In this document: in pieces, positions 10,857-22,603 of the stretch
Layout: each line of letters starts with the position of its first letter
How positions within the stretch are numbered: position 1 is the first letter of the stretch
Source: Rutpela maculata
Taxonomy: Eukaryota > Arthropoda > Insecta > Coleoptera > Cerambycidae
Length of the DNA: 64,000 bases
Direction of reading: 5' to 3'
Assembly (NCBI GenBank): GCA_936432065.2
Contig: OW386285.2
Coordinates: 410,394,547 to 410,458,546 of the forward strand
The notes under the pieces: generated by a model
Databases searched by the model: none
What the model was told of the DNA's origin: nothing
The model's input: only the letters and a program-made list of their open reading frames with translations
Translations under genes and position numbers: made by a program

Positions 10857-11208
10857 TATAAATATTATCTTATACCCGAATTTTAATGTTCACCGAATAA
10901 TTTAATTTTTCATGTTTTTGGACCTGTTCTATCGATCAGCTGACAGTAAATCCACCGCTCCCCGTCCAGCTGACTATGTTTTACTTTCATTATATAACAT
11001 AATCTTCCCCTCATGTAAATTTCAGCATTCGCCGGATAGTATTTTTTTTCAATTTTTTTTACGTGTTCTCAACCCTTTGACAGCCACCCCCACTGCTACC
11101 CAACCAGCTGACGGTCCATTCATTGTTAACTTTTATAAGGACAATCCATTTTACATATTGTCAAAGTTCGCCGGATAGTCAGTCATTTTATACACGGGCT
11201 CCCGTACT
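10857..11208. repeat. Inverted second copy of the CAGCTG-rich repeat
   Basis: Near-identical to 7835-8187 in reverse orientation, with both ends matching (TACGGGAGCCCGTGTATAAA at the outer end). The few differences suggest a fairly recent duplication or transposition. It lacks the terminal hairpin unit. Confidence 0.65.
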
Positions 11209-11499
11209 ATAAAATGTTATCGAGCATTTTACTTTTCTGTAATAATCTGTGACGTGTGTAGGGTTTAGAAAGAGTTTTCTTATAATTAATTCTCAAAACA
11301 TATTTATCTCTTAAACATTAATCAACACAATATAAGGCAAACGGGTCACAAACGTTTATGTTAAATTTGGCATGTAGGATATGAATTTTAATACTATACT
11401 TCCGAGCAAATAAATCGACCCACTTCACATTTTGACTTTGAATGCATTTCTTACAAAGAGCAATAATGTTGTTATGTTTGCCACAGTGAAGGTAAATAC

Positions 11500-11752
11500 A
11501 GTATATTAAGTATCAAGAATGGTAGGGAATGTTTACTGGTCAAAGGCAACGTTTGAAGGCTGAGCGATAGTGGAGCCTCCTTTTTTGCCGGAAGCAATAC
11601 TGTTAGTATTCTTTGGACGATCGTATTAAATTACTTACACTTCAATTAAAATAGTTAGTTTAATTTCTACTAAATAAACGAAAAGTCAAAAGTGACGTTT
11701 ATATTTCCCGGCAAGTCCAACTTGCTCTACCGTTTTTGATACTTAATATACT
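11500..11752. mobile_element. MITE with AGTATATTAAGTATCAA ends
   Basis: An inverted repeat of about 25 bp (AGTATATTAAGTATCAAGAA against a matching reversed end at 11728-11752) bounds 253 bp without coding sequence. Flanking TA suggests a mariner-type target site. Confidence 0.6.
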
Positions 11753-12334
11753 ATTGCTGTTTAAAAACGCAGTAGTGGAATTGGCAATAGATAATTTCCT
11801 TGATTGCTGCTGTTCATAATTGTTTCCATGGTATTTATATACTAAGTAAATTTAACATACATTAAAAAAACTGACCCTGTGTTCTATTTATAAATGTATT
11901 TTTCGACGTCTAATTGTAATTCATAAATAAACTGAAAAATATTTGAGAAGCTACTTACTATCTACTTGTTAAATTAAATGCATATCCTAAAAACTGTAAA
12001 AGTTCTATAAAATACAATAAAATAGATTTTTTACCGGAAAATACAGGCCACTGGCCAGGCAAGTCATGGAATTTAGTTTTAATCGGGGAAAGTCAGAGAA
12101 GACTCAAGATTTAGGCTAAAAGTTAGGGAAAAGAGCAAAAAATCTAAGAGTCAGGGAAAAATTATTTTGTAAACATCCTTTCGCAATGAAAAGTTATGCA
12201 ACTGTGATAGTCGAAGGTTGTTTTTTTTTAGTTTTGTAGAAGTTGGTTTGTTGCAGTATTTTGTTCCTTTATTACAAGTTAAATTAATGACTTGTATTTT
12301 TTAGTTTTGGCATTTAGTTCTATATAGTACTATA
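11753..12334. other. Intron sequence, no gene seen
   Basis: AT-rich. A GGGAAAGTCAGAGAA stretch near 12097-12115 is echoed near 15170, which may mark a common older repeat. Confidence 0.35.
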
Positions 12335-13070
12335 CAGGGTGATTTACCATGACGTGGAAAATAAAATGGTGTACTAGTCTTCTATGTAGGAAATTCTCTG
12401 CAAAATTTTAGAGTGATCCGAAATAATTTAGTAATTTTTGTTGCATTAAAACTTGCAAATATACTGTTACTGTTACTTGTCTGTGGTCAGTAATAGGGCG
12501 ATAAACTTACTTGTGAAAGAACATATTGAAGATGTTTACATTTCCTTAATTAACATAAAAAGATAAGCTGGCGGGTGCAGTCGAAGTGCCACCTTTTTTT
12601 TTGCTTTCGGTCGAATAATCAGGACACCGGCAGTTACAAAGTACCGTCGAAGTTTGGTGTTTTTGTTTTATTGACGAGTTTAAGTAAATATCTCTTATAT
12701 CTACTTGTTGTAGAGTTCACTAGTATAGGGTCAGTGTCTTTTCGACTTATGTAGAGTTCACTAGTATATGGTCAGTGTCTTTTCGACATATTGCTATTTT
12801 TGTAGTGTGATTTGATTAAAACCAAAAAGTCACTTCTACCTTCTCCAGCTTTACTGTCAATAGTGTCAATGCCAACTCTGATAAAGGGAGAGGGGAAGTG
12901 ATATGGTTGTACCGTGTTACGTCAGATTGGATAAAGTCATTGGCGGCGCATTTCTACAAAAAAATAAGGTACTTTTTTTGGTCATCTTTTTAATTTTTAA
13001 TTTTTTTAACTCCTTTTGGTGGTGACAATGTACTGATAAATTTTCCGCATGTCATAGTAAATCACCCTTT
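12335..13070. mobile_element. Mariner-type MITE with CAGGGTGATTTAC ends
   Basis: CAGGGTGATTTACCATGACG at the left is inverted at the right (CATGTCATAGTAAATCACCC), flanked by TA on both sides. The ends resemble Tc1/mariner termini. No transposase is present in 736 bp. Confidence 0.6.
12711..12792. repeat. 41-bp tandem duplication
   Basis: Two adjacent copies of TAGAGTTCACTAGTATA followed by GGTCAGTGTCTTTTCGAC, with one or two differences, lie inside the MITE at 12335-13070. Confidence 0.7.
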
Positions 13071-13438
13071 ATATAGGATTTTGTGCTTTAGGTTAATAGA
13101 GAGATAGATTATTAGTTCTTTGTGCCAATTTACGTTGGATAGAACATGTCAAGAGCATATAGATAAAAAAAATACATTACAGACATTAATTAAAAAATTG
13201 TATCTACAAACACACATGCGACTAAATTAAAATTTCAAACAAACATATATTATGATGATAGTTATGTTCATTTAAATATTCATCCACGGATTTACTACAT
13301 AATAATTTAAAGTAGTTTTGATTTGTATGTACTTCTAATTTTGTAATGAAAGAAATAAAAACAAAAGGAAGGCTTAAGGACAGCTATGGGAATGGTGGAG
13401 GCCATATTAAAAAAAAACATCAATTTTTTTTTTCCTGA

Positions 13439-14380
13439 TACTTTCGTGCACAAAAAAAATGGGACAAGTCTTACAACGTATTTTTGCTAAAATCTAGTTG
13501 TGTGTATCTAACTTTAATTTTTGTGACATTGTCAGTTATTTGTCAAAATTCATTGCAAGTGTGCAAAAAACTAATATGCCCCATATAAGCGATTTAGTTA
13601 AAGCTGGAGTTATTGCTAAAGCAGAAGATGGATGGTCAATGAGACAAATTGCACTGCATTATAATATAATATTAACAAAAATTCAGTGTGTAACATTTTA
13701 AAAAGTGGAGAATAAAAGGATATCAACTCAACAACAAGATTTGCAATTGGTAAATACTTAGTAGAAAATCCATTTTACTCAGTTATTCGGGCTGCTGAAG
13801 AAACAAATTTTCCTGGATCGAGTAGTACTGGTAGCTGGCGAGTAAGAGAATCGGAGCTACGATGTCATCCAGCAGCACAGAAATACTTACTTAAAGCTGA
13901 GCATAAAGAAGCTCGACTAGGATTTGCGCTTGAATTTTTAGTGCATGATGTAAATTTTTGGAATGTAGTTTTTACAGAAGAAAAAACTTTCCAGTCAATA
14001 CACAGCGGTCGTATTCGTGTTTACCGACCTCCGAATACTCGATTCGATGAGAAATATATATCTAACAATGACAAAAGTGTTAGATTTTCCGTTAATATGT
14101 GGGCTTCGATATCTGCACGTGGTCCTGGTGTTTTATGGCATATCGAGGAACGATTTAATAGTGAAACTTATATTGGGATTTTAGACAATATTATGCTCCC
14201 TTCTGTGTCACAATTACTTCCTAATAATGAATTCATATTTCATATAACTACAGCATCACAATAAAAAATAAAATAAAAGTGCTAACTGTTTTATTTCGGC
14301 TACTCATTACATATTCAAATAGAGACAGATTTACATTAGAAAAGAATAGTTGTCCTATTTTTTTTTTGCTCACGACAGTA
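13439..14380 (+). mobile_element. Decayed Tc1-like transposon
   Basis: The inverted ends TACTTTCGTGCACAAAAAAA (13439) and TTTTTTGCTCACGACAGTA (to 14380) enclose a broken Tc1-type transposase. At 942 bp it is shorter than a full Tc1 element (about 1.3-1.6 kb), so internal deletions are likely. Confidence 0.75.
13498..14264 (+). pseudogene. Tc1-family transposase pseudogene
   Basis: The N-terminal helix-turn-helix is visible as DLVKAGVIAKAEDGWSMRQI after 13570. The frame then breaks near 13690. A middle part around 13750-13900 is readable only with frame changes. The catalytic region resumes at 13941 with VVFTEEKTFQS, GRIRVYRPPNTRFDEKY and NMWASISARGPGVLWHIEERF, diagnostic of Tc1-like transposases. 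The first catalytic Asp of the usual FTDE motif reads Glu, and the second (HDN) is lost in a frameshift after FIFH. It is inactive. Confidence 0.8.
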
Positions 14381-14635
14381 CCTTTTTAAGTCGAGAGCAG
14401 TGGCTTCATAAGTGCTTACTTTGTACATAATGTAATAGATGGCAGGACCAATAAGTTCTCTCATTACTTACGCATAGATAGATAATTTTACAGGTTCTGT
14501 GCATACGTGCATACAGTGTTGCATACATTCCCGGCCGTTTGTTTTTTGTTTAGTGAAACAAGAGTCCAGTGACATCTAACATTAAGTAGGTAAATTAAAA
14601 CATTGAAAGAATATATGCAACACTACATGCAGCAT

Positions 14636-15120
14636 TGCACGTGTCACCACAGCTAACCTCAAAAATATATATTTCTTAAGATTTACAAGTATTACGTAGT
14701 TATTATTAAAATTTCTGCCTGGTTCCTGTACTTTCAACCAAAATCAAGTTCAATATAATGTGTCTGAAGTTTTAAATAGTTTGTCACAATAAAATAAGAC
14801 ACTTTTTGCAGGTTAGGAATCTAACCTATAATTAGCAGTCTATTTTTATTAATCAACGATATTGAAAAATTATTTGCGTGAATTTTTAAATATTTGCTTG
14901 GAGTCAGTGTGGCTCCAAGCTAAAAATGCTTATACAAACATTAAAAATGAGAATAAACGAAAAAACTTTAAAATTTGAGGTTATGTTAGTTATACGATGC
15001 ACATGCCCAGGTAAGTGTAGGACCCTATTGCTCGCACCATCTACTAAAGTAAATAGAAACCTTGCACTTATGAAGCCATATTATAATAGGAAAGTGCCGT
15101 ACGGCGGACCATCTATTTAA
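14636..15120. repeat. Dispersed copy of the foldback arm seen at 35.7 and 39.0 kb
   Basis: The blocks CACAGCTAACCTCAAAAATA, AAATTTCTGCCTGGTTCC and GGCTCCAAGCTAAAAATGC recur in the same order at 35745-36070 and inverted at 38980-39260. This copy continues through the GGTTATGTTAGTTA segment also present at 38537, so it may be one full arm of that foldback family. Confidence 0.6.
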
Positions 15121-15889
15121 TACACCGTGGTCGAGAGTCAGGGAAATTTTTGAAAATTGGTCAGGGAAAGGGGAAGTCAGAGAAATTGAAACTGAAATTT
15201 CTGTGGCAACCCTGAAATACTAGTACTTAACTATTGTAAATTTTGCAAAACTTATCACAAATAAGTATAAAGCATATTTTGTTAAACAATCACTTTCCTG
15301 GCGATTAATCATAGTGAATGTTGTTATAAAAAAGACAATATGCATATGTACACTACTCATTGTACAGTAGTCAGTCAATAATGTTATGTTAAAACTGTCA
15401 CAATTAATAAAGACTATTTCATTCATTCATTCATTCACAATAATGTTATTTTTAATTTAAACCATTATGTTGAAAACAAAAAACAAATAAAACAGAAACT
15501 CTCTGAAGCGATATATAGATGTCAAGATACATGTCTGTGAATATTCATTGTTCGATGTTTTTGTAATGAATAAAAAAAATGTATTTTTGACGGGCTCCCA
15601 AAAAAAGCCATCTCTGAAAAAATTGTTTAACACTATAAAAAAATTCTTTGGGTCATCTAGTTGAAAGGTCAATAGAGGTTTCTCAATGAAAATATGTTAA
15701 AACTGTCAATTTTCAGTGTGAAGGTACGTCGATGAAAATCCCATGAATTGCTTTCTCGACCCACAATTTTGGAGGATTCAGCACTCGACCATTTGAGTCA
15801 TTTATAAGAATTGCCTGTCTATCGGAGAGAATATCTCAATTAACAAAAAAAAAATCAATAATGAATGGTTTAAAAATATTTGGCCGACG
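15121..15889. other. Intron sequence, no gene seen
   Basis: GTGGCAACCCTG at 15204-15215 resembles a hAT-type end (CAGGGTTGCCAC read from the minus strand), but no partner was found. A short (ATTC)n tract lies at 15419-15436. Confidence 0.35.
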
Positions 15890-16969
15890 ACTAAAAGTAT
15901 TTATATGAATTAACATTGACAGGAGATGAGCAAGTAAAGTTTCACTATAAAAAATATATAAAAAATGTGCAGAAAGCTACTAGAAAAGACAAAAAAGACA
16001 AGGCAAAAATGAGTCACTTTTGGCAAATTCTTATAACAAATCAAAGACAGCGTGGAAAATCATTAAACCTAATAAGCACAGCAAGAAAAATATAACAGAA
16101 TATAAGTTGGAAAAACCTGACCACTCAATTATCAGTGATCCTGAATATGTGTCCAATCAAATTAATAATTCCTTTAATAACATTCCCTCAGTTCGTTTGG
16201 AGGCAAACATTACAGAAAACATCTTACCTACCTTTCAGATTGAAAGTAATATAATAATCACTTTACTTTGAACTAGTGAATTAGAGATACTAAACATTAT
16301 TAAACAATTAAAAAACTCAAATTCAGCTGGAGATGATAACGTAAGCACAAACCTGTTAAAATAATGTATGTATCAAATCGTTTAACTGAATTAATAAATT
16401 GTTCACTCAATGAAGGTGTATTCCCAGATAAATTGAAAACGGCAAAAATTTTACCACTACATAAATTTGGCGACAAAACCATACTAGAAAATTTTAGACC
16501 AATATCTTTGTCATAAAATATTCTTTTGGGTATTAAACAGATAAATTTCAAAGAAATCATTTATTCCTTTCATACATCATTGATCTAAATCTGACCAAGC
16601 TAGAATATCAACAAGGAGTCCCCTTACTGACTTGTAAGTTTTTTTGATAAACATAAGCTCTTTAATCCCTTTCAGTTAGGTTTTCGTAAAGGTTTGTCTT
16701 CTGAAGTGCCATAACAGAATTTTTGAACATATATAAAAAACTGGATGAAAAAAAAAGTAATAGGCATATTCCTAGATTTAAGCAAAACATTCGACTTAGT
16801 AGACCACAAAATTCTTCTGAATAAATTAGAAAGATATGGTGTAAGAGGAATACCTCTAAATTGGCTCATTAGTTATCTTCAGGATAAAATGCAATACATC
16901 GACATTTGTGGTCATAAATCCAGTCTACTGCCCTCTACTGTTGGTGTAATACTGGTTTATTCAAAATAA
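15890..16969 (+). pseudogene. Decayed CR1/Jockey-like LINE ORF2 fragment
   Basis: Recognisable pieces in changing frames are SKTAWKIIKPNKHSK (16042), SAGDDNVSTNLLK (16322), QLGFRKGLSSEV (about 16674) and, from 16745, IGIFLDLSKTFDLVDHKILL followed by YGVRGIPLNWLISYLQDKMQ. These are reverse transcriptase blocks before and including motif A (D-L-S-K-x-F-D). Motif C (YADD) and the 3' end are absent. There are many stops and frameshifts, so this is an old copy. Confidence 0.75.
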
Positions 16970-17828
16970 GTTACTGCTGAATAATAAGAAATCTGTAGCT
17001 TTGATATTTAGATTATTATAAGCAAAAACGAAGCTTTTATAAAATAGTAAATCGATTGGTTTTTTTTTCTTATTTCTGTAGATGTAATACGAACCGAGTT
17101 ATGGCACCGAAAACTGAATTCGAACCTTTCAATGTTAAATAACGGAAAAACGGAAAATGTTTGGAGGAAAACATATAAGACATTTTTAAAAGTACGTGAG
17201 GAGACCTTTAAAATGAGTTTTGGTAAAAGTAGTTAGCATAGAAACTAAGGGAGTTATGATGAAAATAAAATGGTTGTCTCGTTTTTGTCGGAGAAAAAAT
17301 CAGCAGTAAAACCAATGGCTTCACCGCTAGAATTGAAATTGAACGTAATCCATTTACAATTTACTTTATTTAAGTACCAACAACATGTTCTAGAAGTTAT
17401 ATCGGTTTGGGATGCCTAAATTTGAAAAAAGGTTTGATTCAACTTTAAAATGATTTTTGAAATTTCTTAAAATATTTTCATTTTTTCACAATAATTCAAA
17501 AACTAAAGAAGATACGTAAAAAATACTAGAGTACAAAAATTAAGTTTTTCTTTTGCTGAAAATTTTATTTTTTTTTTAAATTTCTCTAGGATAACAATTA
17601 ATTGAGATAACACCGTTATAAGTTTGCATTTGAGTGAGAGGACCACCTTCCCCGAGCCCTTTAAACTCAAAAATCTCAAATACGAAGGGTTCAAGGAAGT
17701 TCAACTTTACATACATTGTAGCCCTTAAAATTCTCTGCAAAATGATTTTTGGAGCGATTGAATAGTTTAAAAATGAAGGAAGTTATCATTAAAAAACTAA
17801 TCGCCTTTTTCAGTGAAATTTTCGGAGC
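16970..17828. other. Intron or transposon filler, no gene seen
   Basis: AT-rich sequence with long A and T runs. It may belong to the same element as the CXC pseudogene that follows, but I could not define its ends. Confidence 0.3.
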
Positions 17829-18419
17829 ATGAAATTGTTTTATTTTCGACAGTTTTGGGGCATTTATAAATACATATATGATATATTTTATGATAATACT
17901 TCAGAGCTGGAAGAAATTTTAGAAGCTGGTAGGTACTGCACAATATTACTGTACGGAGCTACTAAGGAGATACAGTTAAAAAAATTGAGCCGTGTCGAAG
18001 ACTTATCAGCATTTCTCGAGCAGATGTGCTATGATTCCTTTATTAAGGCTACCACTAAAAACGGTGCTGTGAGATTATCATCCCTTGTTCCGACAGTTGA
18101 TGCTCTGAATGAGCACATTGGGTGTGGCTTGGGAACAAAAATATTCGTCCAACTGATCGGGGATGGGTTATTAATGAAGGATTTTTACTACCAATCAAAA
18201 TGCTGGATATGCCTGCACCGGAAGAACTCCTCAAAATGATGTTCTGTAATTGCAAGGATGCGGCGGAGCTTGTAGCTGCCAAAAAGTTGGACATTTTTGT
18301 AATGCAACATGCGGAACATGCTCCGGTGACAACTGTCAAAATTGTCGTACAATTACAGACCAAGAGGAGGAGGTTGAGAGTGACGATAGTGATGATAGTC
18401 TTTCTGATGATCGATAGGT
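17829..18419 (+). pseudogene. CXC-type Cys-rich ORF pseudogene, copy 1
   Basis: Three frames together give one recognisable C-terminal region. First comes LEEILEAGRYCTILLYGATK with CYDSFIKATTKNGAVRLSSL. A frameshift near 18120 leads to RPTDRGWVINEGFLLPIKML and APEELLKMMFCNCKD. A second near 18262 leads to ACSCQKVGHFCNATCGTCSG, DNCQNC and an acidic tail ending at a TAG near 18417. The module W-x-L-x-P-I ... AP-x-x-LL-x-x-x-FCNC ... C-x-C ... C-x3-C-x2-C is one I recall from a very numerous insect ORF family, probably transposon-encoded; its function is unknown. A second copy lies on the minus strand at 35041-35400. Confidence 0.6.
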
Positions 18420-18960
18420 TTTCAATAATAAAACATGCTATTATAATGTAAATAAAATGTTTATTTTTCTCCTTAAAACTCATACAGTAATTTCAGTTTT
18501 TAATTTCAAGTAAATATGGTAGTTAATTTTATCACGAGGGCGATTTGTAATGGATGAAACATTGCAATAAATCATAAATTGTATTATAAACAGTGTCGGG
18601 ATTTTAATTCATTATAAATGCACCATTAAAACATTTCAAGCTGTTGAAAACTATTTTTTTTTTTAAATTCATCATGAGAGGTGGTTTTAAAGGGTTGAAA
18701 CATTGTATCATAAATTATATTCCAGGACACGAAATAATGTTTATTCTACATATTTAAACATGATTTCAATCTATGTAACGCTTAAATTTTTCACCCCCAA
18801 AAAACAAAAAGCACACATCAGGAACATCTAACTTTTGAAGAGGAGAGTTAGATGAGCTTAATTACAAATTTTCATCAAAATCGATGTTGTACGAAAGAAT
18901 TCTGAAGTAATACCCTATTTTTACCGTCAAACACTGGACTATAAGCAGTTTCAATTCTTT

Positions 18961-19460
18961 AAATGATAATCATAGTCCACAGTACATCACCCTTTTTTTT
19001 TAATGATTAGTAACAGGCTGAATTTTCATGAGTAGCTTTGTTTTGACGAGACGCCCAACTTTTCTCTCTGCCAAAATTCTCGGTGGTAGTAGCTAATAGC
19101 AAAAATTATTTTTTCTATTTCGCACGAATTAGACGATTCGTCAAATTATTTTGGCAATATATTTTTCATACGTTAAAAGTTTTTTAAAGACTTTGTTTTT
19201 CGATTGACTTGGTTACGTTTGCGCGAGTTAATTATAATAAGCCCGTGTTTGTCCACAACAACATATTGCCAAAATAATTGACAGGTTGTCGAATTGTCTA
19301 ATGCGTGTGAAATAGGAAAAATAATTTTTGCTATTAGCTACCACTACCGAGAATTTTCACACAGAAAAGTTGGAAGTCTCGTCAAAACGAAGCTACTCAC
19401 GAAAATTCACCATGTTACTAATCATTAAAAAAAAGGGCGATGTACTGTGGACTATCATTT
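18961..19460. mobile_element. Foldback element of about 500 bp
   Basis: The left arm (ATGATAATCATAGTCCACAG ... CTTTGTTTTGACGAGACG ... CAAATTATTTTGGC) is inverted on the right (GCCAAAATAATTG ... CGTCAAAACGAAGC ... GTACTGTGGACTATCATT). The arms are about 210 bp and moderately diverged. No coding sequence. Confidence 0.7.
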
Positions 19461-19742
19461 CCTATTTTACCAGAACTAATTTGATTTTAGAAATACCTAC
19501 CGATAACTTGGCCACATATAAAGAGTCCAGAATATTTAGCTATAACTCCCTATAATTAACTACCCAGTGATTTTAAAATTTTGAATACAAATAAATTCAA
19601 AGTCACAATAAGACAAGACAAAGAAACTGAACTATTTTCAAAAATATTCTAAACAAATTATGGAATAATATTTCACTCGATCGTCCGGTTAATTAAACCT
19701 TATTGTCTATCATTATCTGAATTAAATTATTGTGTTTTTCAG

Positions 19743-20052
19743 TTGGGGGTCTGAAGCCAGTAGTAAGTGACAAAATAGAGTGTGAGTCTGTAAGTCTAGC
19801 TGATCTCGAAGAACAAATACGCATATCTGCCGAAGAAGCTGTAAATGCTTACAACAGAGCGATTTATATCTTAAAGAGCTACAACCGAGACATTGAGTAC
19901 ATAGTCGATGAGGCAGTTAATGAAATTAAACCAGCTACTTGGGATAGAGTTAAGAAAAAAGGAAAGGACAAGACTGAGTGTGTTAGAAGAGCTGAAGAGA
20001 AAGCAGCTCAAGCCACCAAGGATATACAGAGGCTGCAGAGCTTAGTTGCAAG
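19743..20052 (+). CDS. Mic60: Mic60/mitofilin exon 4 (start of coiled coil)
   Basis: After a tttttcag acceptor, two bases complete the split codon from exon 3, and the frame stays open for 310 bases to AAG|GTAGGA. It encodes SLADLEEQIRISAEEAVNAY, YILKSYNRDIEYIVDEAV and RRAEEKAAQATKDIQRLQSL, an alternating-charge helix typical of the Mic60 coiled coil. It ends in phase 2, which fits exon 5. Confidence 0.85.
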
Positions 20053-20103
20053 GTAGGAGGTAATATTTATTTCTGTTATATATGGTTTTTTCGAAAAGCT
20101 TTT

Positions 20104-20246
20104 GTAGCCCAGGAATTTTAGTTTTTGACCCGGATTTAATTATTGTAAAGCTGAAAATTTGCAGGATTGTAGTTTTGGTCCAGGACAACACGTACCAAAA
20201 CGTCCCCTGCTCTCCCCCGTCGGCTTCCCTGTTTTTTTGGAGCAAC
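20104..20246. repeat. Dispersed repeat, uninterrupted copy
   Basis: Matches the interrupted copy at 20768-21114 (shared CAGGAATTTTAGTT, AATTATTGTAAAGCTGAAAA and CCCGTCGGCTTCCCTG). This copy preserves the empty target site GCTGAAAATTTGCAG of the foldback at 20822. Confidence 0.75.
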
Positions 20247-20767
20247 AAGGGCCTAAGTCGCAAAAATTGCAGAGCTGGCTATAAAACGCAACAGAAATAT
20301 CATTACTGGTCCGATTTGGGTCGAAATGATAATAAAAGATTAGAAGAAGCATATCCGTTCATATTTCAGATGTTCCATGCATATCTGTATTCATAATTTT
20401 CCGTTCTAATTCTGTCAACATTTCAAAAATTTAAAACATTTTTAAAAAACTCTGAAATGGCGCCATTGCGGATAAATAAAGACTCGGGGGAAACCCTCAT
20501 TAACATTTCTCTTCATACTTTGGGCTTTCCATTGGTATGTTTACCTTTTCTGTAGCGTCATCCATTATAGAGTTACGCCACTCTGAGTGTCGCAGCCATG
20601 ACACTCGGACATTTAAGTGCGTTCATTGTTGCTTATATCATGTCTAGTCTAAACAATCAAGAGGGCGCAAGATGAGCTATACCTTTAGTTCATTAACTTT
20701 GACAGTTCTCTAAGTGTATGCATTGGTTCATTGGTGCGGCAAAATTGAGGGACCTTTGTTAAGCCGT

Positions 20768-21114
20768 GTAGCACAGGAATTTTAGTTCTTGACTTTGAAT
20801 TAATTATTGTAAAGCTGAAAAGGCCATGGCAGGTTAAGATAAGTGTCCGTGCCTTTGCAACCTTTTTGCGTGTGGTTCTTTCGAAAAAAAAAATTTTTCC
20901 CAGATATGAAGTTTTTGAGATCAAAACTTTTTGTGGTAGTAAGTTTCGCAAAGATACATCCCTGGAAAGAACCACACGCAAAAAGGTTACAAAGGCACGG
21001 ACACTTATCTTAACCTGCCATGGCCTTTGCAGAATTGTAATTTTGGTCCCATACAACACGTACCAAAGAGTCCCCTACTCTCCCCCCGTCGGCTTCCCTG
21101 TTTTTGCGGAGCAA
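20768..21114. repeat. Dispersed repeat, copy interrupted by a foldback
   Basis: Same repeat as 20104-20246, split at GCTGAAAA / TTTGCAG by a 204-bp palindromic insertion. Confidence 0.75.
20822..21025. mobile_element. 204-bp foldback MITE with exact boundaries
   Basis: The ends GGCCATGGCAGGTTAAGATA and its reverse complement begin arms of about 70 bp that also contain GTGTCCGTGCCTTTG and CGTGTGGTTCTTTC. Comparison with the empty copy at 20104-20246 defines the insertion point between A and T with no visible target duplication. Confidence 0.75.
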
Positions 21115-21169
21115 ATACTAGCAATTTCTATAAGTCTTTTCCATTTAATTTAAAAATATTTGAAGCTAA

Positions 21170-21665
21170 GAATTTAGGTGTCGACGACTTCAGCTAAAGG
21201 AAATTCGACCAAAATAGGTAGAAATTAGGTAATTTTAAAGTTTAATTAGTTAAGTCGCTGTGTTCCCTATTAGGTACAGGTCAATTATTAGTGAAATTAA
21301 TGACAATAGGTTATGATAAATATTTTAGTAACTATTTTCACCTAATAAGTAGGTGAAAAGTGACCCATTTGAAACAATTTGGTAACGTAAATAAGGGAAT
21401 ATTTGTGACCTAATAGGTAATATTTTCGTTAATAACTTATTAAGTAAATTTTGTTGACGTTATCAATATACCCTGATAGGAGATATTAGTGAAGTGTATT
21501 GAAGTGACTAAATAGGTGATGGTATGTCTTGAAGAAAGCTTCTTAGGTACCTAATAAGGACCCTAAAAATACTTATACTTTCACCAAAAAGTCGAAATGA
21601 CTTTATTATTCAACCAATAAGTTATTTGCACCTATTGGTCAAAATTATTAATTACTTATTTTGTC
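21170..21665. repeat. Region dense in CCTATTAGGT-like motifs, part 1
   Basis: The words AATAGGT, CTAATAAGT, CCTATTAGG and their complements recur more than a dozen times at irregular spacing. No coding frame. The same composition reappears at 22740-23100, suggesting two arms or halves of one element. Confidence 0.5.
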
Positions 21666-22254
21666 GAATTTTACCAACATAAGTGACGCGCACGAAATTG
21701 CGTATACTTATTAAGAACTTGCCGTCATTATTCATGTTTCTGTGGTCCAGTGTGATTGTGTTGCCATTTCCCTCATTTCACTTTCTCCGTAATAACTTTA
21801 AAACACTATAAGTAAAAGAAAAGTGACATACACGACAGATTTTTTATCGCCAAGTTAAGAAAATAAGAAGTAAAAATGAAATACAGTGGAAAACTGTGTG
21901 CAGCAATAATTATTCTGCTAACGTCTCTTGTACACAAGCCGTGAAAGCTATCCGTGAAAGCTATCCGTGAAACCGTGATAGAACAAACTGCAGAAAATCT
22001 ACATGCTTTATCATCTCGTTCAGATATTGAAGATCCATCTACATCTACGTTTTTCTGCCGCCGTGCCGACACAACTGAGGTATTGGGCGGCACAAACTCG
22101 TTCACTAGTCGCCTACTGTACCCATTATTTTATGCTCTAAGAAAGACATCCATTTTGCAAATCAGAGTTCAGATTAATAAGCAAACTAGTTAAAATTAGA
22201 AGAAATAACTCTGAACAAGTAATAATTTTGGTTTCATTGTTTAATTTTTTGACA
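21666..22254. other. Intron or transposon interior, no gene seen
   Basis: Contains a 14-base direct repeat (GTGAAAGCTATCC at 21943 and 21957). No recognisable product on either strand. Confidence 0.35.
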
Positions 22255-22325
22255 CTTCCGGCAGCCCCTGTATTATGGCGCCCGGGGCGGTTGCCCCGCT
22301 CGCCCTGCCTTAGAACTGGCACTGG
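22255..22325. mobile_element. GC-rich hAT-like terminal fragment
   Basis: An isolated GC-rich patch (GGCGCCCGGGGCGGTTGCC and CTCGCCCTGCC) ends in GAACTGGCACTG. Read from the minus strand it starts CAGTGCCAGTTCTAAGGC, resembling the CAG-starting, G-rich ends of some animal hAT elements. No matching second end was found. Confidence 0.35.
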
Positions 22326-22407
22326 TTTGATCGATAAATCAACTGAATTATCAAAGCACTTTTTAAAACAGTTCGTATTTTCCGAAATATCCAATTTGTA
22401 TGAACAC

Positions 22408-22603
22408 TATACAAAATCAGAAAGTCCTTCGTTTGGCATTGCGCTATTAACCTACCACCCAATAGAGACGTCTACCAGTACTCTAGCAGAGGTAAAGAGT
22501 GGACACGCCCATCAAGAGAGGCTTTTAGACGATTGCTCTCGCTTGCTGTGCTCTCTCTTGCTCTTATTGCCATCCCAATACGTACACTTTCCGATACTGT
22601 ATA
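22408..22603. mobile_element. Short MITE, TATACAGTATC family, copy 2
   Basis: Diverged copy of the MITE at 5267-5459 (shared GTCTACCAGTACTCTAGC, CTCTTATTGCC and CACTTTCCGATACTGTATA). Its left end is degenerate (TATACAAAATC). Confidence 0.6.

Noticed and set aside
15121..15216. GTGGCAACCCTG as the end of a hAT element reaching back to about 12.0 kb
   Set aside because: The similar sequence at 12.1 kb is in direct, not inverted, orientation and no 8-bp duplication was found.
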